In this document: positions 1 to 8,879 of the stretch, one piece after another
Position numbering within the stretch: position 1 is the first letter of the stretch
Layout of the letters: each line of letters opens with the position of its first letter
Source: Providencia alcalifaciens
GTDB lineage: Bacteria; Pseudomonadota; Gammaproteobacteria; Enterobacterales; Enterobacteriaceae
NCBI RefSeq assembly: GCF_020271745.1
Contig: NZ_CP084296.1
Coordinates: forward strand, 558,001 to 622,000
Direction: 5' to 3'
Length of the DNA stretch: 64,000 bases
Position numbers and translations under genes: made by a program
Notes under the pieces: model-generated
What the model was told of the DNA's origin: nothing
Databases searched by the model: none
What the model saw: only the letters and a program-made list of their open reading frames with translations

Positions 1-302
1 GAGTTAGCCTGATGACTTAAAAACTTAGCATTGATGGTAATGGCTTGACCTTCGCAAAGTGGTTTTGAAGGCGATTGGCTGCAATGACCTATTCGACGAA
101 AATCTTTTTCCATATTAATCAACACCTGCCTGACCTCCCTATCCAATTGGTATTGAAAAAAAGCCTGAAATAACTGCTTAAATAACACGGGGATCGTATT
201 CATCGCAGCAATACAGACCAAACAACTAATTAGCATCGCAATCAGCGCTTCCAACAAGGAAAAACCTTTTTCTTCTTTATGTTTTTTAGTGCCGATTAAC
301 AT
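1..302 (-). CDS. ppdB: Prepilin-type protein PpdB-like (partial, N-terminal part)
   Basis: This reading frame runs off the left edge of the window, so only about the first 100 codons are present. The N-terminus has a short charged leader, then Gly13-Phe14 with Glu18 (KGFSLLE), the classic type IV prepilin peptidase cleavage and N-methylation site, followed by a hydrophobic helix of about 22 residues. A small cysteine-containing region follows. The start ATG overlaps the last codons of the upstream ppdA (ATGTTAA overlap), so translation is probably coupled. In E. coli ppdB sits in the ppdA-ppdB-ygdB-ppdC-recC cluster, and gene order supports the same here. It is likely a minor pseudopilin acting at the inner membrane; the exact paralogue name rests on position. 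Confidence 0.75.
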   Translation of the reverse strand, partial: MLIGTKKHKEEKGFSLLEALIAMLISCLVCIAAMNTIPVLFKQLFQAFFQYQLDREVRQVLINMEKDFRRIGHCSQSPSKPLCEGQAITINAKFLSHQAN

Positions 303-817
303 TTGGGCACGCCTGCTAATGTTTGTGGACTGCAACTGCGTACCCGGCCAGAAGATGAAATAATCACGGATATTTGGTCATTCTCATTATTGAGCTCAAT
401 CCGAAACGGGCTGCTCGTCCCTTGCCTACCGTAAAAATAAATTAATTGCCTAGATGCGTACTTAAGCTTAATACTTTCAAATTTATCGCTTTTAAATTGG
501 CTGATTTCTTGCGCAGTCTCCACATCAGTAACCGCTAAACGCCACTCTTTTGATGTGAAGCTTACCGTCATAATACGGTGCTGATTTAAATAAATGCCTT
601 CCATTATGTTACTGTAGATAAATTCGGCGGTTTGCCTCGCTGCATCAATAAGTTGTAGACGTCTCACTTGTTGTTGCCATTGATAAAACGCAGGTAGAGC
701 CACGATTGAACAAAGAAACAGAACAACCAGAATTTCAATTAAAGTGAATCCCTGCTCATCAGCATTACTTTTTAGCCACTTTACTTTTTCCTGTATTAAA
801 TTCGCCTGCTCAGGCAT
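296..817 (-). CDS. ppdA: Prepilin peptidase-dependent protein PpdA-like (minor pseudopilin)
   Basis: A 173-residue protein with a 23-residue hydrophilic leader ending in Gly, then Phe24 and Glu28 (QGFTLIE), the prepilin peptidase motif, and a hydrophobic helix to about residue 46. The body resembles GspH/FimT-type minor pseudopilins and ends with two cysteines (SCSPQTLAGVPKC) that could form a disulfide. It lies directly downstream of thyA on the same strand, exactly as ppdA does in E. coli, and overlaps ppdB. E. coli PpdA is about 156 residues; sequence similarity in this family is low outside the N-terminus, so the name rests on locus plus motif. A start farther downstream is not possible without losing the leader. 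Confidence 0.8.
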   Translation of the reverse strand: MPEQANLIQEKVKWLKSNADEQGFTLIEILVVLFLCSIVALPAFYQWQQQVRRLQLIDAARQTAEFIYSNIMEGIYLNQHRIMTVSFTSKEWRLAVTDVETAQEISQFKSDKFESIKLKYASRQLIYFYGRQGTSSPFRIELNNENDQISVIISSSGRVRSCSPQTLAGVPKC

Positions 818-1202
818 TTCCCTATCCCTCTCGACCGCTCTTTATGGATAAGTTTGGATAAAAATTTCACATAGCTACAGCCTTCATTTGCTCTTCTTCA
901 TAACCCTTCCCAACAAAATGTCACTTTTGCATTTTCCTTGAATGCTTTTGGAAACCGCTTCGCAAAATTAAAAGTAGAGATAAAAAAGTACTCCCGAAAA
1001 AGGAGGGGACAGATCAGAATAGTGTTCCGGGATAAGACTAAAATTGGAAATAACGGAAGATAATGAGGGTTAAAAATAGTAACCGTTGATAGGGATATAA
1101 AGGTATGGAACAGCTTAGAAAATAGCGTGAATCGTAAAGATAATAAAAAATAAAGGCATAAACCGTACTCGTGCCTATGCCTTTACATCAATCCACCAGC
1201 CC
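818..1202. other. Intergenic region thyA-ppdA
   Basis: 385 bases without a gene. It contains the thyA terminator hairpin at 1152-1184 (listed separately) and, farther left, AT-rich DNA that should carry the ppdA promoter. I see no convincing promoter hexamers, RNA gene or coding frame in the remainder. Confidence 0.5.
1152..1184 (-). terminator. Intrinsic terminator of thyA
   Basis: A perfect 9-bp stem (AAAGGCATA at 1152-1160 with TATGCCTTT at 1176-1184) and a 15-base loop. On the minus strand the right arm is followed by TTTATTTTTTATT, a good U-tract. It lies about 20 bases past the thyA stop codon. Confidence 0.8.
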
Positions 1203-2054
1203 TTAGACCGTAAATGGATATTTTATTGCTTCGTGGCACTGATATTCTTCTAAGATGAAATCATTCGTTGTTACCCACGTTTCAAGATCTTCCAAGGTTT
1301 TAATTGCAGGGTTAATCGTTAAGCTTGGAGATGGGTATGGTTCACGTTTTAATTGGACATCACGCATTAAAGGCAATTGGTTTTCATAAATATGCGCATT
1401 CACAATTTTATGATAAGCCTTACCCGCTTTGTGACCCGTAATACGCGCCATTAGTGCCAGCAAAACAAAACATTGAACCTGATTAAAGTTAAGCCCAAGA
1501 GGCACATCGCAGCTACGTTGGTATGACGTCAAATGCAGCGTATCGCCAAGTAGTGAAAACGTGTGAGTATGCATACAAGGACGTAAGCAGCCCATTTCAA
1601 ACTCACCAGGGTTATAGAAAGTCACGATTTCAGCGCGGTCATCAATACCGTTTTTCAGGTTGTTAACCACTTTCTTTAATTGGTCAAGATGAGATCCATC
1701 AGGGCGCTGCCATGAGCGACCTTGGACGCCATAAACGCGCCCCATATCATCTTCACCTTTACGATGCGGGTTATCTAACCATGCTTGGTTTTCATTAGCA
1801 TTGGCATTCCAAGTATTACAACCAATTTCACGGAACTGCGCTGCATTATCATAGCCACGCAAGTACCCTAATAACTCAGCAATAGCCGCTTTATAAAAGC
1901 TTTTGCGCGTCGTAATTAAAGGGAATTGATTATTGCCCACATCATATTCGAGGTCTGCATTAATCACGGTTAAACAGCGAACACCAGTACGCTTGTTTTC
2001 AACCCATTGACCTTCATCGATAATACGTTGGCATAATTCAAGATACGGCTTCAT
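1203..2054 (-). CDS. thyA: Thymidylate synthase, long (Vibrio-like) form
   Basis: Converts dUMP to dTMP using 5,10-methylene-tetrahydrofolate, in the cytoplasm. The protein has 283 residues, against 264 in E. coli. The catalytic cysteine is Cys160 in [10 protein letters not shown], and the phosphate-binding arginine/substrate segment is [13 protein letters not shown] at about 179-191; the C-terminus ends PFTV. From memory, these segments and the length match the Vibrio-type enzyme rather than E. coli ThyA (which has APCHAFFQF and ends PVAI). Position between ppdA and lgt is nevertheless the enterobacterial one. The RBS is GGAGTAAGAGAGCC before ATG at 2054. A strong hairpin lies just upstream (2084-2118). 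The companion reductase folA lies near 24.3 kb. Confidence 0.97.
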   Translation of the reverse strand: MKPYLELCQRIIDEGQWVENKRTGVRCLTVINADLEYDVGNNQFPLITTRKSFYKAAIAELLGYLRGYDNAAQFREIGCNTWNANANENQAWLDNPHRKGEDDMGRVYGVQGRSWQRPDGSHLDQLKKVVNNLKNGIDDRAEIVTFYNPGEFEMGCLRPCMHTHTFSLLGDTLHLTSYQRSCDVPLGLNFNQVQCFVLLALMARITGHKAGKAYHKIVNAHIYENQLPLMRDVQLKREPYPSPSLTINPAIKTLEDLETWVTTNDFILEEYQCHEAIKYPFTV

Positions 2055-2083
2055 AGTGGCTCTCTTACTCCAAAATACAGGCA

Positions 2084-2118
2084 GTTTGTGTTATCGAATA
2101 TCCCTCAATAACACAAAC
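2084..2118 (-). repeat. Inverted repeat (hairpin) in the thyA leader
   Basis: A perfect 11-bp inverted repeat, GTTTGTGTTAT (2084-2094) and ATAACACAAAC (2108-2118), with a 13-base loop. It is 30 bases upstream of the thyA start on the same transcript as lgt. No U-tract follows, so it looks more like a processing or translation-control hairpin than a terminator. Confidence 0.6.
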
Positions 2119-2151
2119 CGAAAATGACTTAATTTACTGCTTATTAGCGCG

Positions 2152-2263
2152 ATTTACTGTCTACGTTATTTACTGTCTACGTTATTTACTGCCTACGCGA
2201 CTCGCTATCTGCACCACTTGCTATCGACGCTACTGGCTATCTACGCTACTTACTTTCAACGTT
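2152..2263. repeat. Degenerate tandem repeat, 7 x 16 bp, covering the lgt stop codon
   Basis: Seven back-to-back 16-base units starting at 2152, 2168, 2184, 2200, 2216, 2232 and 2248, all variants of ATTTACTGTCTACGTT. The first two units are identical and the others diverge step by step. The last units include the lgt stop codon (2246-2248) and its last five codons (NVESK). There are no spacers between units. Confidence 0.9.
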
Positions 2264-3142
2264 TTTAGCGGGCTTATGGGCTGGGATATTTTTACCGTAT
2301 TTGTAAGCCCAGATAATCATCAATACACCGATAATAATCATCGGAATCGAGAGGATTTGCCCCATACTGATGCCACCGAATAAACCTAACTGCGCATCTG
2401 GCTGTCTGAAGAATTCAACGATGATACGGAATGCTCCATAACCGATAAGGAACAGACCCGATACGCTCCCCATTGGGCGAGGTTTACGTACAAATAAATT
2501 CAAGATCAGGAATAAAACAATGCCTTCTAAAACCATTTCATACAGCTGGGATGGGTGTCTTGGCAATACACCGTATTGCTCAAGAATAGGCAACAAAGAC
2601 GGGTCTTGTACCGCAAGTTGGATATCTTCACTTCTTGAGTGAGGGAATAGAAATGCCCATGGTGTATCTAGGGTAACACGCCCCCACAGTTCGCCATTAA
2701 TAAAGTTACCGATACGCCCCATTCCAAGACCAAAAGGAATCAAAGGTGCAACAAAATCAGAAACTTGCAAGAAATGGCGCTTCGTGCGATAGGCAAACCA
2801 CATCATGGCACAAATAACCCCAATCAAACCGCCGTGGAAGGACATACCACCATCCCACACTTTGAACAGATATAGAGGGTCATCTAAGAAAACCGGCAAG
2901 TTATAGAAGAAAACATAGCCAAGTCGTCCACCCACAAATACACCGACAAAGCCAATGTACAACAAGTTCTCGACTTCATTTTTTGTCCAGCCGCTGTTTG
3001 GCTTAGAGGCGCGACGCCCGGCTAACCATAGCGCAAAAACGAATCCGACAAGGTACATAAAACCATACCAGTGCAAAGAGACTGGGCCAATCGAGAACAT
3101 TACGGGATCAATTTCCGGAAATGCTAAGTAGCTGTTACTCAT
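2246..3142 (-). CDS. lgt: Prolipoprotein diacylglyceryl transferase
   Basis: An inner-membrane enzyme that attaches diacylglycerol from phosphatidylglycerol to the lipobox cysteine of prolipoproteins. A 298-residue product starting [13 protein letters not shown] is chosen because it matches the E. coli start and is preceded by a GGGGAACG RBS; a start 17 codons upstream is possible but lacks support. Seven or so hydrophobic segments are visible. Essential family residues are present: His103 in [11 protein letters not shown] and Arg143 in the signature [17 protein letters not shown]. It is encoded upstream of thyA as in E. coli. The extreme C-terminus is encoded within a 16-bp tandem repeat, so the tail (NVESK) probably varies between strains. 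Confidence 0.97.
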   Translation of the reverse strand: MSNSYLAFPEIDPVMFSIGPVSLHWYGFMYLVGFVFALWLAGRRASKPNSGWTKNEVENLLYIGFVGVFVGGRLGYVFFYNLPVFLDDPLYLFKVWDGGMSFHGGLIGVICAMMWFAYRTKRHFLQVSDFVAPLIPFGLGMGRIGNFINGELWGRVTLDTPWAFLFPHSRSEDIQLAVQDPSLLPILEQYGVLPRHPSQLYEMVLEGIVLFLILNLFVRKPRPMGSVSGLFLIGYGAFRIIVEFFRQPDAQLGLFGGISMGQILSIPMIIIGVLMIIWAYKYGKNIPAHKPAKNVESK

Positions 3143-3242
3143 CGTTCCCCACTTTAAAATAATTGAGTCAAAAATTATGCCGCATAATAACACGAGGTTA
3201 TTGTCAGCATATAATTACATATTAATAACATAGAAGATCAAA

Positions 3243-5489
3243 CTAGATCCCGCCACGTACAAAACCACCCAGTCCATTTCTTTCCATAAACTCACTGATC
3301 TTATGTCGGACATTTTCGCTGGTTTCTGCACTGAGCAAATCAGGCACTAACTCAGCCATCAATTGAGGATCAAGCTGACGAATTAAATACTTCATGCGAG
3401 GAACACTGCGCCCACTCATACTCAAACTACGATAACCTAATGCAATCAGCACCATAGCACTTAATGGTTGCCCCGCCATTTCACCGCACACACTAATCGG
3501 CAAACCTATACGCTGACATTCCATATGTACCATGGATAGAAAACGCACCACTGCTGGGTGCAGGTTATCATAGAGCGCCGCCACATGAGTGTTATTACGG
3601 TCGACGGCGAGTAAATATTGTGTAAAGTCGTTGGTACCTATCGAAATAAAATCCACTCGCTGCTTTAACTCTGGCAACAAAAACAAGAGCGAAGGCACTT
3701 CCAGCATCACCCCAATTGGGGGTAAATCAATCGATTTTCCGAGTTGTTGGCTCACTTCATTTTTGGCGCGATTAATCAGCTCGATCGCTTCATCCACCTC
3801 ATTAATGCTGGTGATCATCGGCAATAAAATTCGTAAATTACCTGTATCTTGGTTGGCTCTCAGCATAGAGCGCAATTGGATCAAAAAGATTTCAGGCTGA
3901 TCAAGCATGATTCGGATCCCACGCCACCCCAAGCAAGGATTCTCTTCGCTGATCGGCATATAAGGCAGTTGTTTGTCAGCACCGATATCTAAGGTTCTCA
4001 ATACCACCGGTTTAGTGGAAAACAGCTGCAATACTTCGCGATATAGCTGCTTTTGCTCATCCTCAGATGGAAAACCATTGTGCAGCATAAATGGCAGTTC
4101 GGTTCGGTATAGTCCAACACCATCAACACCATCATGAATTTGCTGTTCATAGCGAGGGCTCAATCCGGCATTGAGGCAAATATCCACATGCTCACCGTTT
4201 TTGAGCACGGCATCTTGAGAAAGCGTACCTTCCGCTAATCGGCTAAGCACATTTTCTTCTTCAATAATTTGCTGGTATTCCTGAGCAATAAAATTTTCAG
4301 GCTCAATAAACACTTCGCCGCGGTATCCATCCAAAATCAGATGACGATTATGTAATAAGGAAGGTTCAATATCCGCCCCCATAATCGCGGGGATCCCCAT
4401 CGCTCGGATCAAAATGGCAGAGTGGGAGTGTGTTGCACCATCACGCACAATCACACCCGCTAATTGCTCAAGCGGTAATTCAGCAAGAACACTCGCACTC
4501 AACTCATCAGCCACCAAAATAAAACGGTCTGGCCATTGACTGGTCGGTGTCAGTGAATCATCCAGATGAAATAATAAACGCTGCCCTAAGGTGCGAAGGT
4601 CCGAGCCGCGCTCTCTCAAATAAAGGTCACGCAAACGTGAGAACTGCAGAGCGTAATCTTCGATAACGGTTTTCACTGCCCACTCAGCCACCGCCCCTTG
4701 ATTGATCGCTGTAAATAACCGATGTTTCAATTGGGGGTCATTAAGTAAGTGATTATACAAATCGAAAATAGCCGCGCTTTCTTTAGATGAGCTCGCCATA
4801 AACCGCTTACTAATACGACGAAACTCTGCCGCCGCACTTTCCAGCGCTATCACCAAACGCTGGCGCTCTTCATCAATATTTAATGTGGTCGCTTGATACA
4901 CATTGTCTAAAGAAGGTTGGGAGGTATCTTGCCAGCCATAAGCCATTGAAATTCCCTGAGAAACAGGAATAGCTTTGAGGCGATTTTGCCGATATTGTCC
5001 GAAAATACCTTTTGTTTGCGCTTGGGATAAAATCACCGCTAACTGCATCGATAGCGTGACCATAAAGGACTCTTCGGTTTCGCTGAATAACCGTTTCTCT
5101 CGCTGTTGAACCACGAGTACTCCCAGCAATTGACGTCGATAAACGACAGGCACGCCAAGAAAGGCTTTAAGCTGTTCTTCTTTGAGTTGAGGGAGATATT
5201 TGAATTGTGGGTGTTCGCGAATATCGGCGAGGTTCAACATTTCCGATTGTCGACCGACTGCGCCAACAACCCCTTCGTCGAATCCTAAACGAATAGCAAT
5301 CCCGCTAGGCTTTTTCAGCCCGCGGGTTGCCATTAGGTAATAACATTGGCGAGGATGATCGGCTAAGTAAATCGAGCACACATCGGTGCGCATCGCTTTG
5401 CACGTCTCATTGACTAAAACTTCAAGAGCTTGAGTCAGACTGGTCGCCATCGCGACCTTTTCGACAATGTCACGTAAACGCGTCAACAT
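3243..5489 (-). CDS. ptsP: Phosphoenolpyruvate-protein phosphotransferase PtsP (EI-Ntr)
   Basis: First enzyme of the nitrogen phosphotransferase system; it takes phosphate from PEP and passes it to NPr (PtsO), then EIIA-Ntr, tuning potassium and nitrogen metabolism. 748 residues, the same length as E. coli PtsP. An N-terminal GAF domain (about 1-160) is followed by the EI N-terminal domain and the swivelling phosphohistidine domain with His356 in GATHSHSAI, then the PEP-binding barrel containing GLYRTELPFM, RTLDIGADKQLPY, SIGTNDFTQYLLAVDRN and the CGEMAG active-site loop near the C-terminus. Four bases separate it from rppH upstream, so the two are cotranscribed as in E. coli. Confidence 0.97.
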   Translation of the reverse strand: MLTRLRDIVEKVAMATSLTQALEVLVNETCKAMRTDVCSIYLADHPRQCYYLMATRGLKKPSGIAIRLGFDEGVVGAVGRQSEMLNLADIREHPQFKYLPQLKEEQLKAFLGVPVVYRRQLLGVLVVQQREKRLFSETEESFMVTLSMQLAVILSQAQTKGIFGQYRQNRLKAIPVSQGISMAYGWQDTSQPSLDNVYQATTLNIDEERQRLVIALESAAAEFRRISKRFMASSSKESAAIFDLYNHLLNDPQLKHRLFTAINQGAVAEWAVKTVIEDYALQFSRLRDLYLRERGSDLRTLGQRLLFHLDDSLTPTSQWPDRFILVADELSASVLAELPLEQLAGVIVRDGATHSHSAILIRAMGIPAIMGADIEPSLLHNRHLILDGYRGEVFIEPENFIAQEYQQIIEEENVLSRLAEGTLSQDAVLKNGEHVDICLNAGLSPRYEQQIHDGVDGVGLYRTELPFMLHNGFPSEDEQKQLYREVLQLFSTKPVVLRTLDIGADKQLPYMPISEENPCLGWRGIRIMLDQPEIFLIQLRSMLRANQDTGNLRILLPMITSINEVDEAIELINRAKNEVSQQLGKSIDLPPIGVMLEVPSLLFLLPELKQRVDFISIGTNDFTQYLLAVDRNNTHVAALYDNLHPAVVRFLSMVHMECQRIGLPISVCGEMAGQPLSAMVLIALGYRSLSMSGRSVPRMKYLIRQLDPQLMAELVPDLLSAETSENVRHKISEFMERNGLGGFVRGGI

Positions 5490-5493
5490 AGGC

Positions 5494-6027
5494 TTACTTA
5501 ACTCCGCGCCTACGATTATTAAAAACAGGTCGTTGTGGTAATTTTTGTTCCTGCAAAGGCATAACTACGGGAGCGAATTCCTTCATCACACGGCGATAAA
5601 CTTCGCGTTTAAAAGAGACCACTTGCCTAACCGGATACCAATAACTGACCCACCGCCAGCCGTCAAATTCTGGCGATTTACTGCGCTGCACGTTTATATC
5701 GGCATCATTACATTGGAGTTGAAGTAAAAACCAACGTTGTTTCTGTCCTATACAAACAGGTTTTGTATCCCAACGCACCAAACGCTTAGGTAATTTGTAG
5801 CGTAACCAATTACGGGTAGATGCAAGTAACCTTACATCTTTACGCTGTAGTCCGACTTCCTCGTATAACTCACGATACATCGCTTGTTCTGGCGATTCCC
5901 CAGGGTTAATCCCACCTTGAGGAAATTGCCAAGAATGCTGACCATAACGGCGAGCCCATAAGACCTGACCTTGCCGATTACAAATTACAATTCCTACATT
6001 CGGGCGGTAGCCATCATCATCGATCAC
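5494..6027 (-). CDS. rppH: RNA pyrophosphohydrolase RppH
   Basis: A Nudix hydrolase that converts 5'-triphosphate mRNA ends to monophosphate and so triggers RNase E decay. 177 residues. The Nudix box occupies 38-60 ([20 protein letters not shown]), with metal-binding Glu53, Glu56 and Glu57. The N-terminal [16 protein letters not shown] is typical of this subfamily. It is the promoter-proximal gene of the rppH-ptsP unit and is transcribed away from the thi operon. In E. coli the divergent neighbour is mutH; here it is thiB. Confidence 0.97.
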   Translation of the reverse strand: MIDDDGYRPNVGIVICNRQGQVLWARRYGQHSWQFPQGGINPGESPEQAMYRELYEEVGLQRKDVRLLASTRNWLRYKLPKRLVRWDTKPVCIGQKQRWFLLQLQCNDADINVQRSKSPEFDGWRWVSYWYPVRQVVSFKREVYRRVMKEFAPVVMPLQEQKLPQRPVFNNRRRGVK

Positions 6028-6108
6028 TAGACTACCTCAATAACCAAATTTGAAAGATGCCTAATTGTTTCACACATACCCAAACTGGTAAACCTATATC
6101 AATACAGT

Positions 6109-6136
6109 TTGCAGATATGTCTGAAGTAATTACAAT
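6109..6136 (+). promoter_or_regulatory. Predicted sigma-70 promoter of the thi operon
   Basis: TTGCAG (6109-6114) and TACAAT (6131-6136) with a 16-base spacer place transcription start near 6143, directly ahead of the TPP aptamer, as expected for a riboswitch-led mRNA. Confidence 0.6.
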
Positions 6137-6142
6137 AGTCTG

Positions 6143-6223
6143 CGTCTCAACGGGGTGCCAATTTGGGCTGAGAAATAACCCGTAGAACCTGATCCGGCTA
6201 ATACCGGCGTAGGGATTTGAGCT
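6143..6223 (+). promoter_or_regulatory. TPP (thiamine pyrophosphate) riboswitch aptamer
   Basis: All the THI-box landmarks are present in order: GGGGTGCC (6152-6159), GGGCTGAGAAATAACCC, GAACCTGATC, GGCTAATACCGGCGTAGGGA. Helix P1 is formed by CTCAA (6146-6150) and TTGAG (6217-6221). It sits about 75 bases upstream of thiB. Downstream sequence (6213-6288) offers alternative helices that can expose or hide the thiB ribosome-binding site; see findings. TPP binding is expected to lower thiBPQ expression. Confidence 0.95.
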
Positions 6224-6294
6224 ACCGCCTACAAATTATTGTATCGGTCCCTCCTCAAATCCTGTGTTTTTTTATGATTTACGCAGGAATTACA

Positions 6295-7299
6295 ATGACT
6301 AAAAATAAACTCTTTACCTCACTCATTGCTTTAACCACCCTAAGTTTCGCTGCTTTCGCCTCTGCCGAAAAACCAACGCTGACTGTGTATACCTATGATT
6401 CCTTTGCCGCAGAATGGGGCCCAGGCCCGCAAATCAAAAAGAATTTCGAAGCTCAATGTGAATGTGAGTTAAAACTGGTTTCTCTGGGGGATGGTGTTGC
6501 GCTACTGAATCGCCTACGCATGGAAGGAACAAAAAGCAAAGCCGACATTATCTTAGGGTTAGATAACAACTTGCTCGACTCTGCAGAGAAAACTGGCTTA
6601 TTTGCCCCAGCAGATATCAAAACGGATGCGCTTAAATTACCTATCGAATGGACAAGCAAAACATTCATTCCTTATGATTATGGCTATTTCGCCTTTATCT
6701 ATGACACCAATAAAATCAAACAACCACCAAAAAGCATGGATGAACTGCTTGATAGCAAAAATAATTGGAAAATCATTTACCAAGATCCACGCACCAGCAC
6801 CCCAGGCTTAGGGCTAATGTTATGGGTTGAGAAAATCTACGGCGATAAATCGGCTGATGCATGGAAAAAAATGGCGACTAAAACACTGACCGTGACCAAA
6901 GGTTGGAGTGAATCTTATGGGCTGTTCTTAAAAGGTGAAGGGGATTTTGTCCTGAGCTACACCTCTTCGCCGGGTTACCAAATTTTAAATGATAAGAAAG
7001 ACAACTACGCAGCGGCATTGTTCGATGAAGGGCATTATATGCAAGTCGAGGTTGCTGCAAGATTGAAACACAGCCCACAGCCTGAGCTGGCAAAACAGTT
7101 TTTACAATTCATATTAACCCCCGATTTCCAAGGCACATTACCGACCACTAACTGGATGTACCCAGTTATCGATATGCCACTGCCTGAAGTGTATAACGTA
7201 CTACCGCTGCCAACTAAATCCCTGCAGTTTAGTGCAGGGGAAGTGGCTAAAGAACGTCAAACGTGGACGCGATTATGGCAAACCGCCGTCAGTCGTTAA
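6295..7299 (+). CDS. thiB: Thiamine ABC transporter, periplasmic binding protein
   Basis: Binds thiamine, thiamine phosphate and TPP in the periplasm and delivers them to ThiPQ. 334 residues from ATG 6295, which has an AGGA ribosome-binding site six bases upstream; upstream in-frame starts lie in the riboswitch expression platform and were rejected. The signal peptide MTKNKLFTSLIALTTLSFAAFASA is probably cleaved after Ala24. The mature part begins with EKPTLTVYTYDSFAAEWGPG, typical of the ThiB/TbpA family. The 3' end overlaps thiP by 25 bases. Expression is controlled by the TPP riboswitch. Confidence 0.97.
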   Translation: MTKNKLFTSLIALTTLSFAAFASAEKPTLTVYTYDSFAAEWGPGPQIKKNFEAQCECELKLVSLGDGVALLNRLRMEGTKSKADIILGLDNNLLDSAEKTGLFAPADIKTDALKLPIEWTSKTFIPYDYGYFAFIYDTNKIKQPPKSMDELLDSKNNWKIIYQDPRTSTPGLGLMLWVEKIYGDKSADAWKKMATKTLTVTKGWSESYGLFLKGEGDFVLSYTSSPGYQILNDKKDNYAAALFDEGHYMQVEVAARLKHSPQPELAKQFLQFILTPDFQGTLPTTNWMYPVIDMPLPEVYNVLPLPTKSLQFSAGEVAKERQTWTRLWQTAVSR

Positions 7300-8879
7300 T
7301 CAATTTAACCTTATTACCGGGGGCGATAGCCTCCGGTCTTTTAATCGTCGTTGCCCTGCTCGCTTTTGGGGCACTGTGGTTTTTCGCACCTGAAATTTCC
7401 CTCAGTGAGATAATTGATGACGATTATTTATGGCATGTCATCGGCTTTACGTTCTGGCAGGCATTACTTTCCGCTATTTTTTCCATTATTCCCGCTATTT
7501 TTCTTGCTCGAGCTCTATATCGCCGACGCTTTTGGGGAAGAATGCTATTGCTCCGCTTGTGTGCAATGACCCTTGTATTACCCGTTTTAGTTGCCGTTTT
7601 CGGTATTTTATCGGTATATGGACAAACCGGATGGCTGGCAAAACTGTGCCTATGGCTCGGTGTTGACTATCAGTTTTCTCCTTATGGTCTGCGTGGCATT
7701 TTACTAGCACATATCTTTTTCAATATGCCTCTCGCCACTCGTATGCTATTACAATCTCTTGAAAATATAGCCATTGAGCAACGCCAAAGTGCCGCTCAAC
7801 TGGGCTTCAATGAGTGGCAACAATTCACAATTTTGGAGTGGCCTTATTTACGCCGTCAGATGTTGCCAACAGGCGCACTGATTTTCATGCTTTGCTTTGC
7901 CAGCTTTGCGACGGTACTGGCTCTGGGTGGTGGTCCTGCGGCGACCACTATCGAACTCGCGATTTACCAAGCCCTGAGCTACGACTTTGATTTAGGGCGC
8001 GCCACACTGCTTGCGTTGATTCAGTTGGGATGTTGCGTAGGATTAATGCTTATTTGTCAACGCATTAACCATGCTTTTTCCGTTGGATTTAGCCACCAAA
8101 CATCGTGGTTTGATCCTGCTGATAATCTATTTCGCCGTCTACGTGACTGGCTGGTGATCGCAGCAGCGATTTTGTTATTAATTCCGCCGTTATTCGCGGT
8201 TATTGTTGATGGGCTCAACGGTCAATTACTGGATGTTTTACAGCAATCTGCGTTATGGCAAGCCACATCAACCTCGCTGTTTATTGCACTCTGTGCAGGA
8301 ATTTTGTGCGTGCTCCTCACACTAATGCTGCTGTGGAGTAGCCGTGAACTGCGTTTAAGAAATGCATTAAAACTCGGGCAAGCCATTGAGTTAAGCGGGC
8401 TGATTATTCTTGCTATGCCGGGTATTGTGCTGGCGACAGGCTTTTTTATCTTTTTCAATGAAACTATTGGAATACCCGAAACGCCTTATCCATTGGTGAT
8501 CATGACTAACGCCTTACTCGCTATCCCTTACGCGCTAAAGGTGCTGGATAACCCAATGCGAGATCTGGCTCAACGCTATAACCCGTTATGCCAATCACTC
8601 GAAATTACCGGTTTTAACCGATTTAAAATCATTGAATTGCGGGCATTACGCAAACCTATAGCACAAGCTTTGGCATTCGCTTGCGTAATTTCTATTGGGG
8701 ACTTTGGCGTGGTCGCCTTATTCGGGAATGAAGAATTCCGCACCTTGCCTTACTATCTTTATCAACAGATTGGGGCTTATCGAACCAATGACGGCGCGGT
8801 AACCGCGATGTTATTGTTGTTACTCTGTTTCTGCCTGTTTAGCTTACTCGAACGTCTATCGGGGAAAACGCATGATTGA
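7275..8879 (+). CDS. thiP: Thiamine ABC transporter, permease
   Basis: Inner-membrane channel of the thiamine importer. 534 residues when started at MANRRQSL, which aligns with E. coli ThiP; a start four codons earlier is also possible. The protein is a fused double permease with about 12 hydrophobic segments. Two EAA-type loops that dock the ATPase are visible: [17 protein letters not shown] in the first half and [20 protein letters not shown] in the second. It overlaps thiB by 25 bases and thiQ by 8, so the three are translated as one operon. Confidence 0.97.
   Translation: MANRRQSLINLTLLPGAIASGLLIVVALLAFGALWFFAPEISLSEIIDDDYLWHVIGFTFWQALLSAIFSIIPAIFLARALYRRRFWGRMLLLRLCAMTLVLPVLVAVFGILSVYGQTGWLAKLCLWLGVDYQFSPYGLRGILLAHIFFNMPLATRMLLQSLENIAIEQRQSAAQLGFNEWQQFTILEWPYLRRQMLPTGALIFMLCFASFATVLALGGGPAATTIELAIYQALSYDFDLGRATLLALIQLGCCVGLMLICQRINHAFSVGFSHQTSWFDPADNLFRRLRDWLVIAAAILLLIPPLFAVIVDGLNGQLLDVLQQSALWQATSTSLFIALCAGILCVLLTLMLLWSSRELRLRNALKLGQAIELSGLIILAMPGIVLATGFFIFFNETIGIPETPYPLVIMTNALLAIPYALKVLDNPMRDLAQRYNPLCQSLEITGFNRFKIIELRALRKPIAQALAFACVISIGDFGVVALFGNEEFRTLPYYLYQQIGAYRTNDGAVTAMLLLLLCFCLFSLLERLSGKTHD

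Noticed and set aside
2152-2263. Short repeats resembling a CRISPR array
   Set aside because: The 16-bp units are directly adjacent with no spacers, are degenerate and extend into lgt coding sequence.
2246-3193. Longer Lgt start at 3193
   Set aside because: It would add 17 residues absent from E. coli Lgt; the start at 3142 has a strong GGGGA ribosome-binding site.
6213-6273. Simple intrinsic terminator after the TPP aptamer
   Set aside because: Not called as a terminator feature because the same arm also fits an anti-sequestering role and the T-run lies in the loop of the ribosome-binding-site hairpin; both readings are kept in the findings.
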